NCBI GenBank assembly: GCA_947501325.1
Contig: CANMVC010000001.1
Coordinates: forward strand, 186,001-250,000
Direction of reading: 5' to 3'
Length of the DNA stretch: 64,000 nucleotides
Origin: an uncultured Sphingomonadaceae bacterium
Lineage (GTDB): Bacteria; Pseudomonadota; Alphaproteobacteria; Sphingomonadales; Sphingomonadaceae
A program made the position numbers and the translations under genes. The notes under the pieces are model-generated. The model saw only the letters and a list, made by a program, of their open reading frames with translations, had not been told where the DNA came from and searched no databases. Positions 1-7,650 of the stretch are shown piece by piece (position 1 is the stretch's first letter; every line of letters starts with the position of its first letter).

Positions 1-272
1 GGATGACAGCCAGTGTTGCGCCCTTGACCACGGCGGTCATGGCGAGTGTTAGCGATGAACATGGCGGAATCGCGTCTGGCATTAACAATGCGATATCCCG
101 GTCCGCTGGATTAATCGCGACGGCATTGCTCGGCTTCGTATTGGTTGGAAGCGATAGTGGTAATGGCGCGCTGGTCGCCGGGTTTGCCAATGCGGCTTGG
201 GTGGGTGCGCTATTGGCGCTGGTCAGTGCAGTCGCGGCTTGGTTGTTAATCCGTATAGCACCCGTCACTTAA
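1..272 (+). CDS. MFS transporter, C-terminal fragment (cut by window edge)
   Basis: The reading frame is open to the left edge, so only the last 89 or so residues are visible. They contain two hydrophobic stretches separated by short loops, and a Gly/Ala/Ser-rich segment ([20 protein letters not shown]) that resembles the last helices of 14-helix drug/proton antiporters of the major facilitator superfamily (DHA2/EmrB-type). It would be an inner-membrane exporter. Substrate cannot be told from the tail. The gene converges on pnp with a shared hairpin between them. The family assignment rests on the C-terminal helices only. Confidence 0.6.
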   Translation, partial: MTASVAPLTTAVMASVSDEHGGIASGINNAISRSAGLIATALLGFVLVGSDSGNGALVAGFANAAWVGALLALVSAVAAWLLIRIAPVT

Positions 273-273
273 A

Positions 274-305
274 AAAAGGGCCCCGCTTTCACGGAGCCCT
301 TTTCA
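274..305. terminator. Bidirectional hairpin between MFS gene and pnp
   Basis: GGGCCCCG and CGGAGCCC form an eight-pair stem with one C/A mismatch around a CTTTCA-type loop. It is flanked by an A-run on the left and a T-run on the right, so it can end transcription of both converging genes. Confidence 0.75.
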
Positions 306-323
306 TTCAATCTTTGAAACGAT

Positions 324-2609
324 TTAGTCTTCGGTGATCGAGCTTGGCAATGGAATATCGCCGCCGTCATCCTTTGGACCGTCATTGTTACGACCACGAC
401 CGCGTCCACCGCCGCCGGCACCGCCGTCACGTCCGCGACCACGGCCACCGCCGCCGGCGCCATCACGACGCGGACCACGGGGCTTGTTTTCGCGTGGAGG
501 ACGTGTGTCTTCCAGCTCTTCACCAGTTTCCTGATCCACAACCCGCATCGACAGGCGAACCTTGCCGCGCTGATCGATTTCGAGAACCTTGACCTTGACT
601 TCCTGACCTTCGGACAGTTCGTCGGCAACTTTCTCGACGCGCTCGTTCTTGATTTCAGAGACGTGGACGAGACCGTCCTTGCCGCCCATGAAGTTCACAA
701 ATGCGCCAAAGTCGACAAGGTTCACAACCTTACCATCATAGACTTTGCCCACTTCGGCTTCTTCGACAAGACCCTTGATCCATGCGATAGCCGCATCAAT
801 CTGGGATTTATCGGAAGAAGAAACCTTGATCAGGCCTTCGTCATCAATATCCACTTTCGCGCCGGTTTCAGCAACGATTTCGCGGATCACTTTACCGCCA
901 GTACCAATAACTTCGCGGATCTTCTCTTTGTTGATCTGCAATGTTTCGATACGCGGCGCATGTTCGGACATTTCGGTACGAACCGATGACAGAGCCTTGC
1001 TCATTTCGCCAAGGATATGCGCGCGGCCGCCACTGGCTTGTTCCAGAGCAGACTTCATGATTTCCTGCGTAATGCCGGCTACCTTGATGTCCATCTGCAA
1101 GGACGTGATACCTTTTTCGGTACCCGCAACCTTGAAGTCCATATCGCCGAGATGATCTTCGTCGCCGAGAATGTCGGACAATACCGCAAATTCTTCGCCT
1201 TCGAGGATCAGGCCCATGGCAATACCGGAAACCGGACGCGCCAATGGCACACCGGCATCCATCATCGCCAAGGAACCGCCACAAACAGTCGCCATTGAGG
1301 ACGAACCATTGGACTCGGTAATGTCGGACAGCACGCGAATGGTGTAAGGGAATTCCTCAACTGTCGGCAATACCGGACGCAGCGCGCGGAAAGCGAGCTT
1401 ACCATGGCCGGTTTCGCGGCGGCTGGTAAAACCAAAACGGCCCACTTCACCAACCGAATAAGGCGGGAAGTTATAGTGCAGCATGAAGTTGGTGTAGCTC
1501 AATCCGTCCAGACCATCGATCATCTGCTCGGCGTCTTTGGTACCAAGCGTCGTGGTGACGATTGCCTGTGTTTCACCGCGGGTGAAGAGCGACGAACCAT
1601 GGGTCCGTGGCAACAGGCCAACCATGGCTTCGATCGGGCGAACCTGATCAAGCTTACGGCCATCAATACGGGTACCATCTTTGATAATCGCGCCGCGAAC
1701 GATTTCCGCTTCCAGTTTCTTGACCATCTTACCGGCCGTCATCTGGGTCTGGCCATCTTCGTCGGCATATTTCTCTTTGGCTTTGTCGCGAACCGCATTC
1801 AGTGCGTCGGAACGCTCTGATTTATCGGTTTTCTTGTAAGCAGCCGCAATATCTTTACCAACCAGCTTGCGCAGATCTTCTTTGATATCGCTGTTGTCGT
1901 CGCCCGCATCAAGCTTCCAAGGCTCTTTCGCAGCCTGTTCTGCCAGATCGATGATCAGGCCAGCAACATCTTTACATGCATCATGAGCAAATTGAACGGC
2001 ACCGAGCATGACTTCTTCGGAAAGCTCTTGCGCTTCCGATTCCACCATCATCACTGCGCCGGGTGTTCCGGCTACCACGAGGTCGAGTTCGCCTTCAGCG
2101 ACTTCTTCCATAGATGGGTTCAGCTGATATTCGCCTTCTTTATAACCCACACGAGCCGCACCAATGGGGCCCATGAAAGGAACACCGGAAATGGTCAGCG
2201 CAGCAGAAGCCGCAACCATCGCCAGAATATCGGGCTCGTTCTGACCGTCATAGCTCATCACCTGACAGATCACGTTGATTTCGTTGTAGAAACCCTCTGG
2301 GAACAGCGGACGGCAAGGACGGTCAATCAAGCGCGATGTCAGCGTTTCTTTTTCCGTCGCACGGCCTTCGCGCTTGAAGAAACCGCCTGGAATACGTCCA
2401 GCGGCTGAGAATTTTTCCTGATAGTGTACGGTCAGCGGGAAGAAATCCTGTCCTTCGCGTACCGATTTAGCGGCGGTGACTGCGCACAGCACAACCGTTT
2501 CGCCGAGGGTCGCGAGTACCGCACCATCAGCCTGACGAGCAATACGGCCCGTTTCGAGGGTGAGGGTTTCTCCGCCCCACTCCATTTCAACTTTCTTAAT
2601 ATCAAACAT
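324..2609 (-). CDS. pnp: Polyribonucleotide nucleotidyltransferase (PNPase)
   Basis: PNPase degrades RNA 3' to 5' by phosphorolysis and is a partner of RNase E in the degradosome. The 761-residue protein has two RNase PH-like halves, a KH domain with its GTGG loop at residues 569-572, and an S1 domain at about 621-690. The last 55 residues (from about 703) are an Arg/Gly-rich, low-complexity tail with two near-identical GGGGRGRGR blocks, longer than in the E. coli enzyme; such RGG tails commonly bind RNA (inference). It follows rpsO on the same strand, the conserved bacterial order. The start at 2609 has AAAGGA upstream. Confidence 0.97.
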   Translation of the reverse strand: MFDIKKVEMEWGGETLTLETGRIARQADGAVLATLGETVVLCAVTAAKSVREGQDFFPLTVHYQEKFSAAGRIPGGFFKREGRATEKETLTSRLIDRPCRPLFPEGFYNEINVICQVMSYDGQNEPDILAMVAASAALTISGVPFMGPIGAARVGYKEGEYQLNPSMEEVAEGELDLVVAGTPGAVMMVESEAQELSEEVMLGAVQFAHDACKDVAGLIIDLAEQAAKEPWKLDAGDDNSDIKEDLRKLVGKDIAAAYKKTDKSERSDALNAVRDKAKEKYADEDGQTQMTAGKMVKKLEAEIVRGAIIKDGTRIDGRKLDQVRPIEAMVGLLPRTHGSSLFTRGETQAIVTTTLGTKDAEQMIDGLDGLSYTNFMLHYNFPPYSVGEVGRFGFTSRRETGHGKLAFRALRPVLPTVEEFPYTIRVLSDITESNGSSSMATVCGGSLAMMDAGVPLARPVSGIAMGLILEGEEFAVLSDILGDEDHLGDMDFKVAGTEKGITSLQMDIKVAGITQEIMKSALEQASGGRAHILGEMSKALSSVRTEMSEHAPRIETLQINKEKIREVIGTGGKVIREIVAETGAKVDIDDEGLIKVSSSDKSQIDAAIAWIKGLVEEAEVGKVYDGKVVNLVDFGAFVNFMGGKDGLVHVSEIKNERVEKVADELSEGQEVKVKVLEIDQRGKVRLSMRVVDQETGEELEDTRPPRENKPRGPRRDGAGGGGRGRGRDGGAGGGGRGRGRNNDGPKDDGGDIPLPSSITED

Positions 2610-2625
2610 TCGTATTTTCCTTTGT

Positions 2626-2649
2626 CCCGCCTGCCCTATGCAGTGCGGG
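2626..2649 (-). promoter_or_regulatory. Stem-loop in the pnp leader
   Basis: CCCGC-CTGC and GCAG-(T)-GCGGG form a nine-pair stem with one bulge and a 5-nt loop, 17 bases before the pnp start codon. In E. coli a leader stem of pnp is cut by RNase III during autoregulation. An equivalent role here is inference from position only. Confidence 0.4.
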
Positions 2650-2753
2650 GGCTTTCTTGTTGTCCAGCAATCCGGCTGAACAGCGGTTAGAAGCTATTAG
2701 CGCTTCCGAATCTTGGCAATCCCCACCTTATTGTGAAGATATGCCTTACTTGT

Positions 2754-2834
2754 GCCCCCGCGAAGGCGGGGGCCTATCTCCTGAGCCAGCGGCTATAGGC
2801 ACCAGCTAGAGATGGATCCCCGCCTGCGCGGGGA
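2754..2834. repeat. Twin-hairpin intergenic repeat (sphingomonad type)
   Basis: Two GC-rich palindromes (GCCCCCGC-gaag-GCGGGGGC at 2754-2773 and TCCCCGC-ctgc-GCGGGGA at 2817-2834) lie 43 bases apart between rpsO and pnp. The sequence around them (ending GGGGATGAC) resembles a short dispersed repeat that I recall from sphingomonad intergenic regions. It carries no coding capacity. Family membership is from memory. Confidence 0.55.
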
Positions 2835-2849
2835 TGACCCAATACGTAA

Positions 2850-2871
2850 TCGGCCCGCGAAAGCGGGCCGA
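2850..2871 (-). terminator. Hairpin after rpsO
   Basis: TCGGCCCGC and GCGGGCCGA form a perfect nine-pair stem with a GAAA loop, nine bases past the rpsO stop. There is no long T-run on the minus strand, so it may act as an attenuator or 3' stabiliser between rpsO and pnp rather than a strong terminator. Confidence 0.5.
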
Positions 2872-2880
2872 ACGATTGCG

Positions 2881-3150
2881 TCATTTCCGGAGACCAAGGT
2901 CTTTAATCAACTTGGAATAGCGGGCCGCATCTTTCTTGCGGAGATAGTCCAGCAAGCTGCGACGCTTGTTGACCATCATCAGCAGTCCGCGACGGGAATG
3001 GTTATCTTTGTGATGACCTTTAAAATGCTCGGTCAGGTTCACAATACGCTCGGTGAGGACTGCAACCTGTACTTCCGGGGAACCGGTATCGCCTTTTGTC
3101 TGGCCGAATTTTTCAATCAGTTCCTGCTTTTTTTCTGCGGTAATCGTCAT
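2881..3150 (-). CDS. rpsO: 30S ribosomal protein S15
   Basis: S15 binds 16S rRNA early in small-subunit assembly. The 89-residue product begins [12 protein letters not shown] and contains the family signatures GDTGSPEVQ and DNHSRRGLL. The frame stays open 32 codons further upstream into truB, but the S15 family starts at the ATG at 3150. Length is exactly that of E. coli S15. It lies 25 bases after truB and upstream of pnp, the usual truB-rpsO-pnp order. Confidence 0.97.
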   Translation of the reverse strand: MTITAEKKQELIEKFGQTKGDTGSPEVQVAVLTERIVNLTEHFKGHHKDNHSRRGLLMMVNKRRSLLDYLRKKDAARYSKLIKDLGLRK

Positions 3151-3175
3151 AATCAAATTTTTCCTTCGAACATCT

Positions 3176-4240
3176 TTACATATTAAACCCGCGAATGACC
3201 TTGATGGTCCCATCAACAGACTCTGCCAATGCAACCGGAGAACCATCTTCGGTTGCTAGAAAAGTCCCGTTTATGGCGGGGTTCCCAATCATTTCCCGTT
3301 CGTCCAGCACTTGGCCTTGCCGAAGCAGTCTCGCCTGATCAGGAGTGAGGTCAAAAGCCGGGATGTCGTCCAGCCCCGCCTCAAGTGGCAAGAGATAATC
3401 TTTAATGTCCGCGCCCTTACCAATTTCATTGAGTTTGTCCAGTGAAATCGCATGTTTCAGCGTAAACGGCCCCGCTTTGGTGCGGCGCAGCATGGTGACA
3501 TGGCCGACCGTGCCGAGCGCACGCGCAATATCGCGGGCGAGAGAGCGGATATATGTGCCTTTGGAGACATTGGCGATGAGAGTAACAGAATCTATCCTCT
3601 CCCCTTGAGGGAGAGGAAACGGTGACTTGGCAGCTTGCTGCCCTAGTCGAGTTGGAGAGGGGTCTGGCTGGGCGCTCTCTCTCAACACCTCACCAAGCTT
3701 AGCTAGTTCGCTCCGCTCACAAGCATCGCTGTCCTCTCCCTCAAGGGGAGAGGAGATCGAAAGCGCATATATTTCCACCGCCCGCATCTTCATCTCGACC
3801 GCCTCACCGGCCCGCGCCAGGTCATAGGCACGCTTGCCATCAATTTTTAGCGCGGAATATTTGGGTGGTATCTGCTCAATCGACCCGGTAAACTGCAGCA
3901 ATATCGCCTCCACCTCGGCCAGTGTTGGCAGATGCTCGGACGTCTCACTAACATCCCCTTCCGCGTCCAGCGTCTCGGTCTCGCTGCCAAATGCAATCGT
4001 GAATTCATAAATTTTCGACGCATCCAGCATCCGCCCGCACAGCTTTGTCGCCTCACCCAGCGCTATCGGCAAAACCCCGGTCGCGAGCGGATCCAGCGTC
4101 CCGCCATGGCCGACCTTGGTCTTGTCCTTGCCTTTGCCGAGCAGTCCCGCCTCGCGTAAGTTGCGCTTCACTGCGCCGACAGCCTGCGTCGACCCCAATT
4201 CAAGCGGTTTATCGAGTATGATCCAGCCGTGCGGTTTCAA
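3176..4240 (-). CDS. truB: tRNA pseudouridine(55) synthase, with an in-frame repeat insertion
   Basis: TruB converts U55 of the tRNA T-loop to pseudouridine. Catalytic Asp50 sits in [10 protein letters not shown], and the N-terminal GWIILDKP motif is present. The start is TTG at 4240 with AGGA nine bases before it; it places the conserved N-terminus correctly. The protein has 354 residues, about 50 more than typical. The excess (residues 163-215) is encoded by a palindromic repeat element inserted in frame (separate entry) between two conserved blocks, leaving ...IYALSIS and [20 protein letters not shown] on either side. Because all core motifs and the frame are kept, the enzyme is probably still functional. 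Confidence 0.95.
   Translation of the reverse strand: MKPHGWIILDKPLELGSTQAVGAVKRNLREAGLLGKGKDKTKVGHGGTLDPLATGVLPIALGEATKLCGRMLDASKIYEFTIAFGSETETLDAEGDVSETSEHLPTLAEVEAILLQFTGSIEQIPPKYSALKIDGKRAYDLARAGEAVEMKMRAVEIYALSISSPLEGEDSDACERSELAKLGEVLRESAQPDPSPTRLGQQAAKSPFPLPQGERIDSVTLIANVSKGTYIRSLARDIARALGTVGHVTMLRRTKAGPFTLKHAISLDKLNEIGKGADIKDYLLPLEAGLDDIPAFDLTPDQARLLRQGQVLDEREMIGNPAINGTFLATEDGSPVALAESVDGTIKVIRGFNM
3596..3753. repeat. 158-bp palindromic element inserted inside truB
   Basis: The ends are 21-bp palindromes (arms CCTCTCCC/GGGAGAGG) at 3596-3616 and 3733-3753 that are exact reverse complements of each other. The interior contains GTTGGAGAGGGGTCTGGCTG and TTCGCTCCGCTCAC, sequences I recognise from dispersed intergenic repeats of alphaproteobacteria. 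On the minus strand the element is read through as SSPLEGED...PFPLPQGE without a stop. The coding insertion recalls Rickettsia palindromic elements, though the family is different. Confidence 0.85.
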
Positions 4241-4262
4241 ATAAATTTCCTAGAGAACGATA

Positions 4263-4775
4263 TCACGAATTGGGCCATGCCAGACCAATGGCGTGATCGC
4301 GGACAGAAGCCGACCATTGCTCAGAAAGCAATTCAAAACGTTCCTTATCATCGGCATATAGAGCCCGTATCGCTTCCTCAAATTGTGGCCAGTCCCCGGC
4401 AATAACAGTCAGAAAATGGTAAGCTGCATCCTGCCCGGTTCGTTTGTCTGTACCGGTTTTCCGCGCCTGTTCAACCAGTCGGCGTAATGTTGCCGATGCC
4501 CCGCCGGATTGTTTAGCAAGCCAGTCCCAATGCCGCGGAAGCAAGGTGACTTCTTTGGAAACCACGCCAAGCTTAGGACGGCCCCGCTTTGCCGGTACTT
4601 CTGTTTCACTGGTAGCTCGCAAATCAAAGTCAATTTGATTGCCGGTCTCGTCATCGAAAACCAATATGTCCGAGCTGCGTTTGACCTCGGGCAGAGCCCG
4701 CAAGGTGTCAATAATTTCTGAGCGAGTCCCCGTTGCTAACCAATTTGCTTCTGAAAATGCTGTGTAAGTGGTCAT
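4263..4775 (-). CDS. DUF2239 family protein
   Basis: A 170-residue protein that fits DUF2239: an N-terminal TAF segment, an LVFDDETG strand, then RGRPKLGVVSKEVTLLPRHWDWL and GGASATLRRLVEQAR, the most conserved part. The GRPK-TLL-HW-L-ASATLRRLV pattern looks like a DNA-binding or repressor fold, but the function is unknown. The ATG at 4775 has AAAGGA six bases upstream and is preferred over the TTG at 4781. It lies between truB and a methyltransferase gene on the same strand. Its own upstream region holds a palindrome, so it may be separately regulated. Confidence 0.8.
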   Translation of the reverse strand: MTTYTAFSEANWLATGTRSEIIDTLRALPEVKRSSDILVFDDETGNQIDFDLRATSETEVPAKRGRPKLGVVSKEVTLLPRHWDWLAKQSGGASATLRRLVEQARKTGTDKRTGQDAAYHFLTVIAGDWPQFEEAIRALYADDKERFELLSEQWSASVRDHAIGLAWPNS

Positions 4776-4800
4776 GACCAATCCTTTCGGACGTGCATTT

Positions 4801-4843
4801 ATACCCCGATAATATTCGAGTCAATATACCCGGGTAAAATATT
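4801..4843 (-). promoter_or_regulatory. Candidate promoter/operator of the DUF2239 gene
   Basis: On the minus strand a perfect palindrome TACCCGGGTA (4827-4836) is followed by TTGACT and then, after 15-17 bases, by GGTATAAATG. A second CGGGGTATA half-repeat lies near that -10-like block, giving two CGGGTATA-type direct repeats flanking the spacer. This is a plausible operator around a -35/-10 pair; the regulator is unknown. Confidence 0.45.
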
Positions 4844-4855
4844 TACTCGCGCCGC

Positions 4856-5566
4856 CTAAATCGGCTTCTTCCACTCCATGACCAGAAAACCGGGTACTCG
4901 CGTGTAACGGTCACTTTTCGGGTCATTCTGGTCGGGCGGCGTTGGTTCTGAAAAATAGGTGAGTTGCAATCCATTGCCCAGAAAAGCCTCAAAATAGGCG
5001 CTTAGCGGGCGATGCCAGTTGAGGATATCGATGCCAGCCCATTTTTCGCGTGTCGCACGCTCCTCGGAATAATTGTCCATCTGAAAGCTTTTCGCGGCAC
5101 CGGTGAGGCTGCGATTCCAGGTGCCGGCGGTGAAAAAGCTGGTCAGATTGGCGATGAGCAGGCAACCACCCGGTTTTGTCACGCGGGCCATTTCTGCGAT
5201 GGCTGTTCGAAAATCTTCGATATCGATGAGTGACAAATAGCCAATGGTCAGGTCGTAACTGGCATCTTCAAAGGCCAATTTTTCGCCAAAACCAATGGCA
5301 TAATCGCCCTGTGGATCGCGCTCTTGCGCCTTTGCAATAAGACTGGATACAGGATCAATGCCCGATCCGGACATGCCGCGTGCCTGCAGCATGCGGACAA
5401 ACCGCCCCTCCCCGCAACCGACGTCAAGAAATCGCCCTCCAATCGCACTTGCGCGATCAAGCATGACAGCGTCCAAAAACGTGCGCCTTGTCCAGTCGCC
5501 GTGGTCACCGATGGATTCAATCCACGCCTCGGCCGACTGCACCCAGCCATTCACATCATCTGTCAT
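4856..5566 (-). CDS. Class I SAM-dependent methyltransferase
   Basis: The 236-residue protein has the SAM-binding motif FLDVGCGEGRFVRML, an acidic strand-2 end (GSGIDPVS), and motif IV/post-motif segments YDLTIGYLSLIDIED and VTKPGGCLLIANL. This is a UbiE/Methyltransf_11-type fold; substrate is unknown. ATG at 5566 shares one base with the TAA of the preceding GNAT gene (TAATG), indicating translational coupling. A GTG at 5581 directly next to AGGAGGA is an alternative start. Confidence 0.8.
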   Translation of the reverse strand: MTDDVNGWVQSAEAWIESIGDHGDWTRRTFLDAVMLDRASAIGGRFLDVGCGEGRFVRMLQARGMSGSGIDPVSSLIAKAQERDPQGDYAIGFGEKLAFEDASYDLTIGYLSLIDIEDFRTAIAEMARVTKPGGCLLIANLTSFFTAGTWNRSLTGAAKSFQMDNYSEERATREKWAGIDILNWHRPLSAYFEAFLGNGLQLTYFSEPTPPDQNDPKSDRYTRVPGFLVMEWKKPI

Positions 5567-6108
5567 TACCGGTTCGCCCACTCCTCCTGGAGCAAGCCAA
5601 ATACAGCCGTGTCACGAATAAAGCCAGTCCAGGTAATCCGGTTCTTGCGTAACGTCCCTTCATGCTTGGCACCCAATTTGAGCACGGCCGCCATGGAGCG
5701 TTTGTTGCGCGTATCCACGCGGAATTCGATGCGGGTGAAACCGCAAGCAAAGGCATGATCGATCATGAGCTTTTTCATGACATCGTTAAAGCCGCTGCCG
5801 CGCACGGAAGGGGCAATATAGGTTCCGCCTATCTCCGTGACTTTGGTAGCCAGATCGGGATTGATATAATTGCTCATTCCGACCAGCATATCGTTCTCGG
5901 TATTTATGACGGCGAAGCGCACCCAATTATCGGTGCGATGAAATATCTCCATCGCCTTGTCAAAATGCTCGCCCAGCATCGATACAGGATAGATATCCCA
6001 GACTTCCCGATCCTCGGCGCATGCGGCGCGCAAGGGTTCGATATGATGTTCGTCCAGAGGTTCCAGACGTACCGGGCCTTCTTCCAGGACAGTCGATAAC
6101 TCAGCCAT
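5566..6108 (-). CDS. GNAT family N-acetyltransferase (RimJ/RimL-like)
   Basis: The 180-residue protein opens VRLEPLDEHHIEPL, has an acetyl-CoA-binding-loop-like region (GGTYIAPSVRGSGFNDVMKK) and a conserved tail RIEFRVDTRNKRSMAAVLKLGAKHEGTLRKN, typical of RimJ/RimL-type acetyltransferases (Acetyltransf_3). Substrate may be a ribosomal protein, a small amine or a drug; it cannot be told here. The ATG at 6108 overlaps the end of tdk by eight bases (ATGGCTGA), so the two are co-translated. A longer upstream frame lies inside tdk and lacks similarity. Confidence 0.82.
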   Translation of the reverse strand: MAELSTVLEEGPVRLEPLDEHHIEPLRAACAEDREVWDIYPVSMLGEHFDKAMEIFHRTDNWVRFAVINTENDMLVGMSNYINPDLATKVTEIGGTYIAPSVRGSGFNDVMKKLMIDHAFACGFTRIEFRVDTRNKRSMAAVLKLGAKHEGTLRKNRITWTGFIRDTAVFGLLQEEWANR

Positions 6109-6679
6109 TAAGTTTTTCCATGAAATGCTTGCGGCACAGCGCAACGTAGAGTTCATTGCCTCCAATGGCGGTTTGCTGGCCCGCGAGTACCGGATTGCCG
6201 TCCTCGTCCACACGCATGTTCATCGTTGACTTGCTGCCGCATTCACAGACGGCTTTGATCTCGACCAGTTCATCAGCAATAGCGAGCAATTGCGCACTGC
6301 CGGGAAATAGGGACGCCTGAAAATCGGTGCGAAGGCCGTAAGCGAGTACGGGAATCCGTAGCTGATCGGCGACCAAAGCAACCTGGAAAACCTGATCCTT
6401 GGTCATAAACTGCGCTTCGTCAATCAGCACGCAATCCAGCGTATTGTCATCATGTTCTGTACTGATTTCGGCAAGCATATCTGTTTCTTTTTCAAAGATA
6501 TGCGCCTTCTTCTTCAGGCCGATACGCGAGTTGATCCAGCCCGCCTCTTCCCGGTCATCCAGAGCCGCCGTCCATAGCATCGTGCGCATGCCGCGTTCGC
6601 GATAATTGAAATCCGCCTGCAGCAATGTCGTTGATTTGCCCGCGTTCATCGAGCTGTAGTAGAAATAGAGTTTGGCCAT
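6101..6679 (-). CDS. tdk: Thymidine kinase
   Basis: Type II thymidine kinase, phosphorylating thymidine to dTMP in nucleotide salvage. The P-loop SSMNAGKSTTLL is at the N-terminus, the Walker-B/active-site DEAQFM in the middle, and paired zinc cysteines (CECGS and CRKH) near the C-terminus. At 192 residues it is of normal length. It is followed by the overlapping GNAT gene and preceded by a repeat-containing gap after rbfA. Confidence 0.95.
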   Translation of the reverse strand: MAKLYFYYSSMNAGKSTTLLQADFNYRERGMRTMLWTAALDDREEAGWINSRIGLKKKAHIFEKETDMLAEISTEHDDNTLDCVLIDEAQFMTKDQVFQVALVADQLRIPVLAYGLRTDFQASLFPGSAQLLAIADELVEIKAVCECGSKSTMNMRVDEDGNPVLAGQQTAIGGNELYVALCRKHFMEKLNG

Positions 6680-6695
6680 AAATAGTCTCTAAACC

Positions 6696-6773
6696 CGTCA
6701 TCCTGAACGGGTTTCAGGATCTCCGATAACCATATGACCTTGAAATAGACCCTGAATCAAGTTCAGGATGACG
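6696..6773. repeat. 78-bp inverted-repeat element between rbfA and tdk
   Basis: Perfect 13-bp terminal inverted repeats (CGTCATCCTGAAC / GTTCAGGATGACG) with inner partial complementarity (TTTCAGGATCT ... CCCTGAATCA). It fills most of the 108-bp gap. It resembles a common sphingomonad intergenic repeat; this is from memory. Confidence 0.7.
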
Positions 6774-6787
6774 AAAACGCGTAATTC

Positions 6788-7198
6788 CTATTCCTCGCCG
6801 CGATCTTCACCCAAATCCTGAGCAACCTTTGGATTGTTCAGCAAATTCTCGATATGCTCGGCTGTATCAAAACTCTCGTCAGCGAGAAATTTGAGTTTTG
6901 CGGCATATTTCATCTTCACCCGGCTGGCGACTTGCTTTTGAAAATAGGCCGTATTGGTTTTCAGCGCCTTCAGCACATCGGCTTCATTCGCGCCCAGCAA
7001 GGGTTTCACAAATACCGTCGCATGGCGCAAATCCGGGGACATGCGCACCTCGGTCACGCTGACCGAATGGGAAGTGAGCACATCATCATGCACCTCGCCG
7101 CGCATCAGCAGTTCGGACAGAATGTGTCGCACCTGCTCGCCCACGCGCAAGAGGCGTACCGATCGGCCTTCTGGGGATGTGTCGTTATATTTTGCCAT
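6788..7198 (-). CDS. rbfA: 30S ribosome-binding factor A
   Basis: RbfA assists late 16S rRNA 5'-end maturation and cold adaptation. The 136-residue protein begins with a short tail and then [36 protein letters not shown] and [13 protein letters not shown], all standard RbfA segments. Its ATG shares one base with the thioesterase stop (TAATG). The acidic C-terminus (DLGEDRGEE) is usual in alphaproteobacteria. Confidence 0.95.
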   Translation of the reverse strand: MAKYNDTSPEGRSVRLLRVGEQVRHILSELLMRGEVHDDVLTSHSVSVTEVRMSPDLRHATVFVKPLLGANEADVLKALKTNTAYFQKQVASRVKMKYAAKLKFLADESFDTAEHIENLLNNPKVAQDLGEDRGEE

Positions 7199-7650
7199 TA
7201 TTTAACCGTCGGTCCAACCTTAGCCGTAGATGTAGCCTTTACCAAAAGCGCCCCTGTCTCATCATATAGCTGGGCTTCCAGAAAAGCGATTGACCGCCCC
7301 ATGCGGACAATCTGCCCTTCCCCATAGACCCGGCCCGGCAGAACCGGATTGAGATAGGTCACGCTTAGATCCAGCGTCAGCGGTGCGATTTCGCCACCAG
7401 ACTTCACCAGCACCGGAATGCCAATCACCTCATCGACCATCGCGGCAACGAAGCCGCCCTGGATTGTCCCGCGGGGGCTGGTAAAGGCCTGAGGCGCATC
7501 AAATTTCATCCGGACAGCGCCGGTTTCCTTGTCCGCTTCCAGAATGACGGCATTGACCGCTTCGGAACAGGGTGGGCGTTTAAAGCCCAACACGTCCTCT
7601 TGCTTCAGCGCCTCAACCAATTCCGTTCCCCAAAAGGACTGATCGGCCAT
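7198..7650 (-). CDS. PaaI-type hotdog-fold thioesterase
   Basis: The 150-residue protein has the PaaI/4HBT pattern: [22 protein letters not shown] (active-site helix region) and [34 protein letters not shown]. These hydrolyse acyl-CoA thioesters, often aryl or medium-chain; the substrate is unknown. ATG at 7650 overlaps the infB stop by one base and its own stop overlaps the rbfA start, so it is fully embedded in the infB-rbfA operon, where this gene is not usually found. Confidence 0.85.
   Translation of the reverse strand: MADQSFWGTELVEALKQEDVLGFKRPPCSEAVNAVILEADKETGAVRMKFDAPQAFTSPRGTIQGGFVAAMVDEVIGIPVLVKSGGEIAPLTLDLSVTYLNPVLPGRVYGEGQIVRMGRSIAFLEAQLYDETGALLVKATSTAKVGPTVK

Noticed and set aside
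269-628. Minus-strand frame of 119 codons at the end of pnp
   Set aside because: Overlaps the Arg/Gly tail of pnp in another frame; no start signal.
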